Positions 31,770 through 45,092 of a stretch of DNA of 64,000 nt are shown here, piece after piece. The position numbers and the translations under genes were made by a program. Numbering within the stretch: position 1 is the stretch's first letter; every line of letters begins with the position of its first letter. The stretch comes from Pithys albifrons albifrons (Eukaryota > Chordata > Aves > Passeriformes > Thamnophilidae). A model generated the notes under the pieces. It was not told the DNA's origin. It saw nothing but the letters and a program-made list of their open reading frames with translations, and searched no databases. Location: NCBI RefSeq assembly GCF_047495875.1, contig NC_092497.1:56164977-56228976 (forward strand), in the 5' to 3' direction.

Positions 31770-32864
31770 GCCCGTTACAGGATGAGGATGGTCACCTCAC
31801 AAATAGAGACACAGACAAGGCAGAGGTGTTTAATGCATTCTTTGCCTCTGTCTTCAACATGATGGTGCACCAAGGGAGTCTCAGTGCCCTGAGCTGGAGG
31901 ACCATGGCTGTGAGACTGACAAACCCCAGTCAACCTTTAAACTGAAAGGGATCTACTGCTTCAGGTGGACCCCTACACATCTATCTATGGGTTCTGGTGG
32001 GATCCATTTAAAGTCATTGCAAAACCTCTGTCAATTTTTTTTGAGTGCTCTTGGGAATTCAGGAAGGTCCCAGCAGACTTGAAGCTGGCAAATGTCCCGG
32101 TTTTCAAGCAGGGCAAGAGGGAAGACCCTGGAAACTACAGGCCTTTCAGTTTCACTTTAGATAAAATCATGGAAAATGTTATTCTAGGAGGTATTGAAAA
32201 ACATCTAGAGGACACAGTGGTCACAGACAGCAAGGCTTCATGAGGGGAAAGTCCTGCTTGTCGAACTTGATTCCCTTCTACAACAAGGTAACCCACATAG
32301 TTGGTCTAGAAAATCCAGTTGATGTGATCTTTTTGGATTGCAGCAGAGCTTTTAATACTGTCTCTCCCAAGATCCTTTGGGACAAGCTGTCCAGCCTGGA
32401 TAAACCCATCATGCGAGGGGTGAGCAATTGGCTCACAGGCCGAGCACAGAGGGTGGCAGTGACTGGGGTGACATCAGGCTGGTGACCTGTCACTACTGGG
32501 GTTTTACAGGGCTCCATCTGGGGCCCTGTGCTCTTCAACATCATCATCAATGACTTGGAGGCAGGACTCAACGGAATACTAAGGAATACTGAGAGGAGCT
32601 GTTGACTCCCTCAAAGGCTGGAAGGCCCTACAGAGAGACCTGGACAGATCAGAGAGCTGGGAATCACCAACAAGCGAAAGTTCAACATGAGCAAGTGGTG
32701 GATTCGGCACCTGGGATGGGTCAGCCCTGGATGTATGGACAGACTGGGGAATTAGGTGCTGGAAGGCAATGCTGGAAAGAGACATGGAAGTGCTGGTTGA
32801 CAGCAAGTTGGATTTGAGTCAGCAGTGCCCTTCCAACGCAGCATATTCTATGATTCCATGATCT
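31770..32864 (+). mobile_element. CR1 LINE with reverse-transcriptase relic, internally deleted
   Basis: Plus-strand CR1. The RT region is recognisable as FKQGKREDPGNYRPFSFTLD, then GKSCLSNLIPFYNKVT, VIFLDCSRAFNTVSPKIL and WLTGRAQRVAVTGVTSGW. The segment that should carry the FADD catalytic box is missing or scrambled after SIWGPVLFNIIINDLE. The 3' end keeps the tail ATTCTATGATTCCATGAT at 32847-32864. It is about 1.1 kb against the 4-5 kb of a full CR1, with stops and shifts; not active. Confidence 0.9.
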
Positions 32865-35800
32865 TTCTCCTGGCCATCTGTGGGCTGAAAAAAACATTGA
32901 AAACTGGGACAGCTGCTGGAAGAAGGGGGGCTTTTGCACTCTGCTCTCTAGTTGTTGTCTACAAACAAGTGTCACTGCAGGAAAACTAATGCTACTCAAA
33001 AGAGGAGTTAGTGATGCTTACCATTGGTAAGGTTTACACTGATTTATATGGAGTTACATCCATGATTCTATGTGTATATTATCAGTAATTCTACATGAGA
33101 ATGACCACTACCTTCAGGCTGGGTAGTTCTGTTTCACATCTCACAGCTCTGGGCTGATTTACAGCTTTCTAGTCCTGAAGATGTCTTTTTGTTTGTTTAC
33201 AGATTAGTTATTGTCTGGAGTCTACTTTGGTACCTATAACAGAACCAGTGCATTCACACATGATACAGGACCTGCAAAGCTTGCAAACACTGTGTAAATC
33301 CTAGTGATGGTAACAAGAATTAAATGCATGAGATACTGTGTTTTGTCCCTAATTTCACTGCACCAAAAATGCACTGGGATCCAAAACACAGTGTGTCTAC
33401 TTAAATGGAAAAGAGGTAAGAAATGTTTGGAGTGCTAGATTTTATAGAAGAAAATGTATACCAGGAAAACAAGTGCTTTTCTAATATAATTTATTCCATT
33501 GGGGGATCAGTATGAACTACAGAGACAGCATCAATGTTTCATTGACAATAAGTGCACTAGGACAAGCCACACCAGAAAATACTGCCCAGCAGCCATAAAA
33601 TCTTAGCTGATTATAGGTAGGGTGGAGATCAGCAGGGAGAAATTACTTTTTATTTGGGCATTTTAGCAGGAGACTTTAGACGGGGCAGGGTGAAATACCA
33701 CCCTGCTTTTGTCAACACTGAATTACTCGGTGTTTCACAGATTATTCCAGCTTTCCCAGCCTAGGGGAAAAGACATACTTTTGCTAAATTCTTGTGCATA
33801 CTATGACCACTTTCACATGGTCTTCAATGGAAAAACATCTTCAAGCATTCACTGAGGCTTGAGGGCAAAGAGGTTGCCTCCATGAATCAAAAATCTCATT
33901 ATTTTTAAATGTAGAAATCCTATTAGGTTGTTAACTCTTTTTCTTTGGTTGCAGTACTGACTGATGAAAACAAAGAGCTTGAGAAGATCAGCTCCACTCC
34001 TGTGACTCAGAAAAGGAGATGATCAGGCCCTGCACAGGGACAGGGAGATGTAGACATCAGGTGCAATGCTATGTGCAATGTAGTAAATAAAATCTCTTCC
34101 TCCTCCACTGTTACTCCCACACACACAAACTAATTGTATGGCTCTGCACACTGCAGATGCAAACAGAAGACATTTGGAGGCTGAGCCTCAGCTCTGAGCT
34201 GACAGAAGGTGATGACTCTCAGTTTGGTGCATAATCCCCTAGTCATGCTTGGCAATCCATTTATTTTGTTACAGAGAGATGCAATATGGGCCGGGTTTTA
34301 AAAAAATCTGAAGTGATTTAAGTCCTCAGGTGCCACTGAAAGGTGAATAAAGTTGGGCCCCTCCTTCCGTATGTTTCCTTTGAAAGTTCAAGCAAAGGCA
34401 GTCTTCCATCAACCCACCTTAGCAAGAATGTGTGGTGTTCATGCTTTTGATGAGCGTGTGCAGGGTTTTCCAGCAGTGCAACAAGCTGAGCTGACATAAT
34501 TGACATTAGCTTTTCTGAGAAAAGTTAACTCTGAGCATCTCTAAAGGTAAGTACATGTTGATGACTGTTCCTATAAATGGATAATGGTTTAGGCTCCCAG
34601 ATAGTATAAAATTACAGGGGCAAAGTCAAGGAACTGAGCTCATTAACACAAACTGCAGAGCTGATGAACCTCAAATAGCTGGAAATGCAGGGGTTTGGAT
34701 TTTATAATTAGAATTCTCACAGGAAAGAAAGACATGAGAAATCAGGAAAGCAATTAATTCTGTCACAAAGCAAACCATATCTGACTCATCAGCATGAGTA
34801 GAAGAAAGATGTCTAAAATTTGTCCTTTGAAGCCAGGATACTGTAACTGAGAACTGCTTGAATAAAGAGAATGGAAAAGCATAAAATGCACTCCTTTTTG
34901 CCTGGATCTTTTTGTAATCTGTCATTTCTCTCTTTTTTCTTCCTTTCCTCTACCATGGACTCATATCCAACTCACATTTTCATTTCTCAAGTACATGAGA
35001 GCATTGAGGAGTTACTCAAAATTTATGACAAAACACCTGACTTCATACTGTTCTTTAATCCTGATGTTTCTGTGCAGCCCCATATTAAGAAACTGAATTA
35101 ATTATTATAATATACTTTCTAGCTTCTTAGAAATGGAGAGCATTCCCTGAACTTCATAAGAATATTAAGGTCACACAGGCTGGAAATGTCTAACATCTGA
35201 CACATTTAGTAAAAACAAGTATGTAAGTAAGGTCTCCAATATGCATGAGGCTTTCCTGGGGCTCTGCAGGTGTTGTTTCCCTGATAAAAGAAGGTTTTGC
35301 ATGCACTCCCAGGAGGGAAAGGGATTCACCATTCCAGGTTGAGACCCAGTACACTGCAGTGTAAGCAACTCATGGAACTCAGTGGCACACTGTATGGAAA
35401 TCCAGGCATGACTCACACACTTAATATAGAATAGCAAGCAGATACTTGCAATAATTGAGCAGAACTTTGACATCATATCCCCCTGTTCTGAGCAGAAGTA
35501 CCATGCAGGACCAGTCCTTTCTGTTTCAGCCAAGTGCTCAGTCAGGTGCTTCATCCCATACATATGCTTAAATGGGACAGGAGAGTGATTTAAGCAAGCA
35601 GGATCAAGCACAGGTTTAATCGTTTTACATCACCTGCAGTATGTGCTTAAACGAATTACTAAAGTGACGAATGCTTTTTCTTTTCTGGGTTGATTTTTCT
35701 TCAGCCTGAGGAGTCACACATGGTCTTTGCAGAGAGCAATCCTGGACAGAAATGGGAGAGCTTTGAAAATTTTCCATAGCCTCCACTGGACTGGAGAGCC

Positions 35801-38800
35801 TCATTGTTTTGAATGGATGGGCAGCAGCTTCAGCCCATCTTTGAACAGGGTGTGCTCAGCACCAGCCTCAGAGCAACACAAGGGAAGAGAGGAGGACAAC
35901 ATTCACTTCACACTGCCTAACTTGAGACATGTAAATTCAGTGCTGGAATTAGGAGTGTGATTCACAATTGAGCCACCATATACTCTGAATCCTGTAGGTG
36001 CTCTGAAGGAGACCACAACTATTAATTTTAAAGGAAATATAGATAAATATTCAGAGTACTATAATTACCCTTCCTTGAAGAGCTTCAAATTCCATGCTCA
36101 AAGCCACGAAGGAATCTTGACTTCTGTGTTTTCAGCAGGGATCCAAGACCCTGCATTACAGAGCCCCACACACGTTTGCCTGTTGTGTTACAAAGCCAGA
36201 TTGTTTACCTGGCTAAGCTGTTCAAAGCTCCCTACAGAGGTAGGGTTATGCTTTGCACAATAAAAGCAGAGTTATTTTTCCATTAGTGCAACTGCAGAAA
36301 CAGAATTCTTCAGCAAAATGTACGCCAGCAGTTAAAGGGATTATCAGATAAGCAAATCTCCCTTCCTCCTCTGACCCCCTCCAAAACAACCAGCACTATC
36401 GATGCTGCTGTGATGCAAAATCCAAGCTGAAATTTAACTTTGTTCTAACAAATTAGTGCTGCAGCTTCTTCCTTCTTGCTGTGTATATATATATTGTATT
36501 ATGTATAATTATATATATATGTATAGCGCTAAGAGTTGCTATATTCTTTATATGGAGTCATCTATACATATATGTATATTGTTTCTATGTGAAAGTGAAA
36601 GCAACAAATTGCATTGGCTTCACACAGCCTGATGCCTGAAACCCATTGCTTAGGCAGTGTTTTTAGTATTTTCAGAAAAATTTCATTCAATTACAGTGCA
36701 CCGCTCTGAAGAGGGGTATCAGAAATACAGAGTAAAAGAGAAGAAACTCATAGCTGCAAGGTCTTCCTAAATCCTCAGTTTTTTGAATGTCCCTTACAAA
36801 CTGTGAATGAGCATGAAGGCAGCTGAGCTCCCTACTGAACTGTGGAACTGCACTTCTCTTTGCCTCCCCAGGGGTTTGTGATGCTCTGCATCCCACCATT
36901 GCTGTTCTGCAGTGGAGCAGCCACTGGCAAGGTCTAATGGAGCTGGCATATGGCTCTATCTACTCTTTGCCCAGCCTTTATAGATCTGTTTCACATGAGC
37001 ACTTTGTGCATCAGCTCACACAAAGCTATCCGCCCTCAGTTCCAAGTGCATTTCCTTATCAGAATATACGGCACTGCATTATGCTGCATGTTTATGGTTT
37101 GAAACACAGACTGATAATGTGGCCATAGTCAAACAAAATGCTACATGTAACAGCAATCAATTCATTTGTCTTAGGGAAAAAACACAACAGCAGAAAGAAA
37201 AAGGTATATGCTTACTACATTTGATTGGAGGTAGTCAAATAGCTGAAATGATACAGCCATTAAGATATATTTTCCAGATAACCACCCACTTTCACATACA
37301 ATCTGTTTATTTTTCTCTGGTATCTTAGTGGAACTTGGAACATATTAGACCTATTTTTTTCCAGTAGGCATTTACTGCACTGGTGGAAGCAAAATGTCTT
37401 ATTCTTTCTGGTTACATTATCCTCACAAACAGCAATAACAGAAGTGATATTTTTACTGAGTACTTGTGTAATTAAATAGAATGATGTTTACAGAAATTAT
37501 TAGTTCCTAGTAGGGTTGGAGTTTGAATCTTTTCTGTGTGCTGTTAGAAGTATTAGCTAGTCAAGTAATTGATTCAGAGCAAAATACACATTTCTAGAGT
37601 TTTCCTTTCCCAAAACGCTGTTGTGAACGGCATGGCTCCTTGCAGCACTGGAACTGCACTTCTTGAAAGATTTGATACAGCAGAAAGGATTTAGGTTGCA
37701 GAGGTACTCTGCATAAAAACAGAAGCTGTGTTGTATAATAACAACAGTTCTTTTCCCTGTAATTTTTCAGCTATGACTATTTCAGAGATGGACTAAGTCA
37801 GAGCCAACTTTCATGAGGTTTGCAATGTTTGGAAAACTACAGTGACAGTCTCTCAGGGACAGCACAGCTCCTCCTGTTGCTCTGATGCTCATGTAGTTAA
37901 GTGTGGCTGTCACATCCACTGAATTATCTGTACCAAGATACCCAGGGTCTCAGAAGCAACAATCAGATGTTTCCCCTTCTCTTGAAGGTGCTCTCTTAAT
38001 AAAAAGACTACATCCCCTCCTAATTTCTGACACTAAGATAATGAAATAATAATTACAATACTAGAGTCAGTGTTTTATTTGTATATACCCCTTTTCTCTC
38101 TTAAAATAGCTTTTTGCTTTCTGAAAACACTTGTGGTTGTTTTCAGTTCAGTGACTATGGGAGAAGTAAGAAAGAGGACACTTCATTTGAAAACTAGTTT
38201 AAGTTTGGAGCCACAAGATATGACTGACCAGAAACTCTGCTTGGGAAATTCAAATCAGGCAAAGCTAGGAAGTTCAAATGCAGCATGACACTTCAAAACT
38301 CTGGCAAACTGAGACTAAAAATATTGTTTAGTGTGGAAGGTAATTTGCTCTAACGTAGACTTAGATTTCTTTTTTGATGTTCAGAAATCCATTTTCTATG
38401 TACACTACTAATAGTATTTTTGCTAAGGAAATGTATCTGATTGAAAGCACAGAAAGTGTTGTAATTATCCCTAGAGCACTTCACAAAGCAGATTTTGTAA
38501 TTCAGCAGTGGTTAATTGAGACTAGAGAAGCAAATTAAATCTGGGTATGATGTGCAAGTCCCCAAGAAGTTAAAGCTTTATAAAGCAGAGTAATTCATTT
38601 CTGCAGTGTTTTCTCAAGCATAATGTCCTTTCGGGGTAACAGTGGGAGAAGGGAGTTCCATGGAGGTGGCTGCATCTTCCTGGTCACATCTGGGTGTTAG
38701 TGTATGTTGGAGCAGCCCAGGGAGCACCCCAAATTGTGTGCATGGCTACACAGTGCCCACAGAGCCCTCTCCCCAGCACAGGCCAGCAAACAGCCACCCC

Positions 38801-39349
38801 CAAACAGCAGCTCTCCACAGCCAGTCCCAGTGTGTTCAGTTGTATGTGGGCTTGAAAGGTGAGGAGGTGTGGAAGGGAACAACACGTATTTCAGCTGCTT
38901 CTGTCTTCATGCAAGAAGTCGAGTCCTGTGTATTTGACTCCCCTGAGTCATTCTCCTGTGTTATTTCATTATAGTGCTTCTGACACACATCTGTATGTGA
39001 AATGGGCAGAATTTGGTAATTTGGAGCCACAGAGTCTGAATTTCAGACTGTGCTCGTGTCACTGATGTCCACAGCAAATCTGACTTGGCTGCAGGTAGTG
39101 TGAGTGTTCCCAGTGAAGAAAGTCTTAATTTTCTACACATGACACATTTTTTTCCACCCAACTTCTGGTTATTTCCTCAAGTCATTATCCTTCATTCTAA
39201 ATTCTACTTCCCAGGGCAATAGCTTGACTTCATCTCACTGTTTTCTTTACAAATGGTAAGACCACACACTGAGCTCTGCTAACACACTGTATTATGTTAC
39301 TAGTAGACAAATTTTAACATCACATTACATACATGTTGCAGTTGCTGTT
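32865..39349. other. Intergenic DNA between PCSK1 3' end and relic block
   Basis: AT-rich with short ORFs only. A TA-rich microsatellite (GTATATATATA type) lies at 36482-36535. No exon-like units with splice sites and no further CR1 or LTR were recognised. Distal enhancers would not be visible by eye. Confidence 0.4.
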
Positions 39350-41359
39350 GTAACATGCCTTTAAAAAATACCTTTATTGGATGAAATTGTCTCTTTCCCA
39401 AGAAAAATTCTGGTTCTTCAATATAATTTATTATGCCTTTTAAAATTCTGTCTGTTCAATAAAATCTTTGCTATATTATAAATACCTGTAACGAAAATAT
39501 AATTTAAAATTCTGAGAGAAAACTTTTTTTTAAGCTTTTACATTTTTCACAAAACCCACACCGGCACCAAGGAATGACTAACAATAAAAATAATTTACTC
39601 CTGTACAAGCTAATCTGGGTTGGAAACATTCAAGAGAGGTTTTAAACTTGTCCCCTGGTGAAACTTTGGCTACAGCATAGGAACTGATCTTAAAACAAAG
39701 GAGAATCTTTTGTTTCCCACCCTTTTAACCTGAAAATTTCTTTCAAGGCCTGATGCAGCGTTGCTAGTACTTTCCTCACTGTAACATATCTGAATGAGGA
39801 CTGGCTAAAGTAGTTGTTATCTGAGGCAACCAGCCTCTGATTTCCATTTGACAGAACTTAAAGTGGTCCTTACCTCACCAGATGGGTATATTTTGAAAAT
39901 TAAACATTAGTGAAAATAAGTGCTCTCCTTCTGTAATAGCAGCAATTAGAAATTTTCATGTTTTGCTTGTTCATTAGTTCTGCATTGCCAGAAAGCTTTT
40001 GCATGGAAAGGACAGCAAAAGAAATCTTTCTGATTTGGACTACTTGCAGGGATTTGCCTTTAAATTACAGAATTTATTCTGAAGTTTGAAAAATCTCTAT
40101 CTGAACTGAATTATGAGCAAATTGTTAAATTCCTGTCTTGGAGACACTTGCATCATTATAAGGAATAAACAGTGAAGAAGAATCAAATCATTACAGAGAG
40201 TCTGTAAAACACATTTCAACATTAGATGAGAGAGGAAGAAAAGTAAAAAGCAGTCAGCACTTTTTTGGATTTTCTTTAGCACTGGAATGAGATAACTATC
40301 CCCTGGGAACCTTCATTTCTTGTTCTAGATTCCCTAGAATTTCTGAACATCCAACATGCCTTTTTTTAATCAGTTGTGAAAAGAAAAATAATACATCAAT
40401 CTTGACTCTGTCTTTAAAGAGGTACGTGTGGAAAACCTGTGTCTAGTATACTGCTAAGTTAGGGAGTCACTCATGGTAGTTGCTTTCTGACAGCCACCTG
40501 TCTCATCCTCTTCCAGTTTATCCTTCCTCCTGCTCCTCTCTCTCCTACTCCATATTCCATGCACACCCTACCTACAGGACACTCTGTCCTCACTAACTAC
40601 ACACAGTCTACAAATTCTAGGCTCATAATTCAGGCACTTCACTTAGGCTGGGTGGAAAGAATGCCATCCCATGGTCTGGGATGTCTGGTTTGGGGATCTT
40701 TTGTATTAGTGTATGTCTGTCTGTAATCTAAATTGGGAGTAACTTCATCAGTGTTCACTGATGCTCCAGTCCAGCTCCAGCCTCCCAGATGTTCCTTGAC
40801 AGGAGAACAGAAAGGCGAGGGAGCACTGTTGTTTGGAGGAGGAACAAAACACCTATGATGGAAGCAGTCCTGGCTGCAAATATTGAATCAGAATAAATGA
40901 CAAATATAACAAAGATTGCAATAGTCACAACAAATCCATGGATGAGAATATATCCCCATAGCTTTGGCAGTTTGGTTCAAAACTGCTTGTTAATTCATGT
41001 TTTGAATCCTACTGCATGCTTAAGTGAAGAGGGTGGAAGAATAAGAAATATGAAAATTGTTTAAAATAGAGCATTAGGGTTTTCAGGGGATTACCATTGC
41101 GTTTCATGCCTGAGGGAGCAATTCTACTGTGATGGTAATGAAGAAAGGCTTTGAAAAAATATATTACTAAAAAGATTACTAAAAAGTGTCAGTTTCATGC
41201 CTTATCCCCTCACACCCATTTTTATCCTTCCTTGATATTTGTAATAAATATGAAGCAATCAAAGCAGCAATCACACAACTAGAGCATACACAGACTTTGG
41301 AAAAAAACCCTACAGGTGGGGAGAATGAATATTTCCAACTCAGTGCCATACCCTACAGT
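39350..41359 (-). other. PCSK1: PCSK1 3' UTR (inferred extent)
   Basis: Sequence downstream of the PCSK1 stop up to the last plausible poly(A) signal, about 2 kb, similar to the long 3' UTR of the mammalian gene. Minus-strand AATAAA motifs occur at 40073-40078 and 39373-39378. The extent is inferred from these signals only. Confidence 0.45.
39373..39378 (-). terminator. Candidate poly(A) signal for PCSK1
   Basis: TTTATT on the plus strand is AATAAA on the minus strand. The minus strand after it is T/G-rich (TGTATGTAATGTGATGTT), as expected of a downstream element. A second AATAAA at 40073-40078 is an alternative giving a shorter UTR. Confidence 0.4.
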
Positions 41360-41722
41360 CTAGTTTCCTTCATTTATAATATCGACCAAAGCTTGCAGCA
41401 GTCTATCATCTCTATGCTTGTAAGGTTTGGCATTGTAAAAAAGATCAACGTAGTCACTGTACAGACTTTCCTCTGAGCCTCTCAATTGGGAGGGCTTGTT
41501 CAATTTTTTGAGGGCTTGATAGAAGTGTTCATATGGAATATTTAACTTCTCACTTGCAGTCTTCTTTGGCAGTTGCTTCTGATCCATCTGTCTGCTAAAA
41601 GCACTCTGCAGTAAATGTAGCATGGCCTCTGATGGGACTTTATCTTCTGCTTTGTCAGGGCTACTACTGGTATCTTCTGTGACTTCGGGTTTTTCACTCA
41701 GGTTCTCCAGTGTGGTATGGTC
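41360..41722 (-). CDS. PCSK1: PCSK1 exon 14 (C-terminal exon)
   Basis: PCSK1 (PC1/3) is the calcium-dependent subtilisin-like endoprotease that cuts prohormones at paired basic residues in secretory granules. This exon codes the last 120 residues and the stop TAG at 41362-41360. The acceptor is TGTGTTCTAG before GACCATACC. The linker after it ([20 protein letters not shown]) differs from the mammalian one. [34 protein letters not shown] and [20 protein letters not shown] match the conserved amphipathic C-terminal tail used for granule sorting. Phase 0 with exon 13. The frame is intact. Confidence 0.97.
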   Translation of the reverse strand, partial: DHTTLENLSEKPEVTEDTSSSPDKAEDKVPSEAMLHLLQSAFSRQMDQKQLPKKTASEKLNIPYEHFYQALKKLNKPSQLRGSEESLYSDYVDLFYNAKPYKHRDDRLLQALVDIINEGN

Positions 41723-43184
41723 CTAGAACACAGATTTGCATAAAAAAGGGGTAGGTGTCAATGAAGAACTGCCTAGATTAAGGTCTGCTCTGCTTAGTGA
41801 TTTCCATTTGCGTGTGGCCAGATGTTATTTTTTCATTTTCATTTGGCATCTAGAAAGCAACTAGACCATTATTGACCAAAACAGACTACCAAAAGGACTA
41901 TCTTTCATAGAATATCAAGTCTTCCCCCAACAGAGGTAGTTACAAATTCAGATTTCTCACTGACAACATGGCACTTTTATATCAAAATTTGTCCCAATCT
42001 TAAAGAGATAGATCTAGTTGTACCACAGAACACAGTTTCTCAGCAGTCTAAATGAAGAAAATACATATGCAGTGCTGATGGCAGCTCTGATGTGCCACAT
42101 AACCCTCATGAGAAGGACTGAACCAGTGTTTCCATACAACCTTCTCTGTACATGGTTTCACTAGGTAAAAGACAATGAAGTACAGCTAACGGGTGGCCAA
42201 GACACCTTGGAAACCTTGGAAGACAAATCCCAACTAGAGATGCACAGAGCAGTTGGTGAGGAGCATGATCTTTTTCAACAGAGTACGTGGCGGAACAGCT
42301 TCCTCATTTACCCTAAGATTGTCTTTCTAACTGAACAGTCATTTTATCTTAATTTGTTTTCTACCATGGCCACACATCTTCTCCTACAGTCCTCAATCCA
42401 CTTTTACTTTCTTCCAGTTTATTTTCTTGCCCATGAGTGCCAGACCTGCTGACACTTACGTGATGCATTTAAAGACCATAATCATGTCTCCCTCAATCTT
42501 CTCTTTCATAACCTGTCTGAGGAAAGTTAAACTCTCTGTACTTTATGGATATCCTAATTAATTAATGGGGAATCAATTTGATGTGATGTGACTAGTGAAG
42601 TATTCTGAAGCTAATGAACAAATCGAGTACTGTGAAAATGTACAATACTGCATCCTGAAACCCACTGTCACTCTGTGTGTTTACAGCACTCTGTCTGAAG
42701 GGTAAAGAGGGGATTATACAGAAGCTGGGAGCAACAGATCCACTGAACCAAACCACCTGAATCAGTGAGTCTCTGACTTTTGACAAGCCTTTTGCTACAC
42801 ACTTCTAACTCCCTGCAAACTGGCAAGGCTCCTTCTCAATGCAACATTTGCTCTCAGTAGAATTACATAAATTTAGTGTGTCTGTCAAAGGTGTCTTCCT
42901 CCCTGCTCCCTTCTCGAACCACTGAACTGCACTAGCTAGAGATTTTCCTGCTTTAGTAGCAATATCCTATTATCATCTCAATCTCCTTACATTTGCATAT
43001 ATGAAAACAGAGACTAATAAAAATATCAGATGTTGACACTAACAAAATTATGATACTCAACTCAAGAATGGTCTTGGGTTACATGAAATGAATACAGAAT
43101 TACTATGTGTCTTCTCAGTAGGGAAAAAGTACCATTTTCTTATAAATTGAAAAACACAAAAGGAAAAAAATAGTATCACACTAC

Positions 43185-43346
43185 CTCTACAAAGTCTGTC
43201 ATCTTCTCCACTCCTCTTCTGTCATTTTGCACAGCATTGTAGGATGTATATACACGTGGCTGCTTCATGTGTTCAGGTTGGGTAGCAGTGCCATGCAAAA
43301 TCAATTTCCAGTTTACAATCCTTCCTTCATTTTGTAATCGTCTAGA
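43185..43346 (-). CDS. PCSK1: PCSK1 exon 13
   Basis: 54 codons, phase 0-0, acceptor TTTTTCAG, donor GAG|GTAGTG. It codes the end of the P domain ([20 protein letters not shown]) and the start of the C-terminal domain. [11 protein letters not shown] keeps the Arg-Arg where PC1/3 is cut to its 66-kDa form in granules. The end (TDFVE) differs from the human VDPGE. Confidence 0.97.
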
Positions 43347-44328
43347 CTGAAAAACAAGCATGGCATCAGAATACGTTCTCAGGACAGAAGAAGATGAAAC
43401 AAGGCACTTGATTGTAAAGTAGACAGAAGCAACTAAACCATATTGTAAGTATTTCAATATCTAAATTTAGACAATGATTCATAAGCACCAAAACCCAGAT
43501 ATATTAAAGACAGATCAGAAATTGCGATTTAATACAATGACTTAACCACATTCACATCACATTTTGACATAATGTAATTATTAATTAATCATGTAAGCAT
43601 CAATGGAATTCTGACATAACACAGAATGCTAAAAAATACTGAAGTAGTATTTTGCATTATTTCAATTGCTCACTAAGCCATTCCTTGATACCACTGGAAA
43701 TGGTAATGTGGAATAACATTCTGTAGTGGTGTGCAACAGCAGTCTGAAACACAGTGTATGGAAGTGAGCAACAAATGCTTATTCAAAAATTCTGGCAGCA
43801 GTATTTCAATAGCAGAAAGTAGAAGGGACACTGAAACTTTATTTGATCAAAGCATCTTTCAGAATTTTTGCTCATTCCTTTAGTGACTGAAGATGGCTGC
43901 TGGAACTCTTATTTTCTAACAGAAGTCTAGACTAATGTTTACATACACAACTTAAATGACAACTAAAGCTACTCATAATTACAACCTATAAGTAACTCTG
44001 CATGGGAATCTGTGATGCCAGTTAAGGGCCATTAATATGAAAGCTTATTTCAGATAGAAAAACCTACAAACTGACCTAAGAGTGTACTCTGCCTAGAGGA
44101 CAAAAATCTTGGTTTATTGTGAGTTTCAGGAAGCTCTCACATGAAAATGGCAAATAAGAGATGCTCTTCTTAACATTTTTTTTCAAAAAAATGCATTCAA
44201 AGAGCAGAATATCTGTAACCAGAAGGTTATCTATAACCCTGCAGCATTAACACTACACTGTTGATAATAATATTTACTTCAACTGCCTTGTCCATCTGCT
44301 CAGCACTTGGCAATGGCCTATTTACAGC

Positions 44329-44646
44329 TAGAGGCCAATAGGGGCTGCAGGCTCCGTGTCTAATGGGAAGCATTCAGTTCCTGCTAAGATCCAACCCCTA
44401 ATGACAAGCTTATTAACAGACAACTTCCATGAGATGAGTGTGCTTGATCACTCCCTCTTTGAAGGAAATGACTTTTCAGTTGCCTGCCAAGCAGCTTTAT
44501 TCTGGTATCTCCAGAATAAAGGTTTTGAATTAATGAAAACTGTGCTTGTGGACCAAGAGAAGACTAGATCCATGCTGTGTTCCTTTCTGCAGGAAAAAAA
44601 TCTGCAGTTAACCATACATTATTTGATTGCATATATCACCCCATGA
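44329..44646 (+). other. 105-codon open frame in PCSK1 intron 12
   Basis: Open from a TAG at 44329 to a TGA at 44644, read antisense to PCSK1. Segments include SLLTDNFHEMSVLDHSLFEG and KTVLVDQEKTRSMLCSFLQE. The only start near its beginning is a GTG, and there is no upstream ATG. Composition is protein-like, but I recognise no family. It may be a fragment of an old transposon or retrocopy, or chance. Confidence 0.25.
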
Positions 44647-44924
44647 ATCATAGAAAATTATATTAAGTGACTTCCAGTGACGTCTGTCCGAAAAAAAACA
44701 GGCATGAAATTTTTTTTACAAGAAGATGTCAATGAAATGAGAATGGTGCACTGTATTTGAGTAAAGGACAAGAAAATCTTACCCTATTTTTTAAGCTTTA
44801 ATTCAGGTGGGTATTTAAAACAAACTCTCATTACATTCTGTTAATGAGAAGGCTCACAATTAAACATGATTTTTACTGGTTAGGAATGACTTTACTCATG
44901 TTAGCTTCCAAACATAGTTGATCA

Positions 44925-45092
<168 letters not shown>

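Larger units (their letters stand above)
53..41723. other. placeholder
   Basis: Void entry with no annotation content. Confidence 0.

Noticed and set aside
41723..41723. A feature-list entry labelled placeholder with start 41723 and end 53
   Set aside because: It is a void entry with confidence 0 and carries no claim; the introns it would have covered are described under PCSK1 intron 6.
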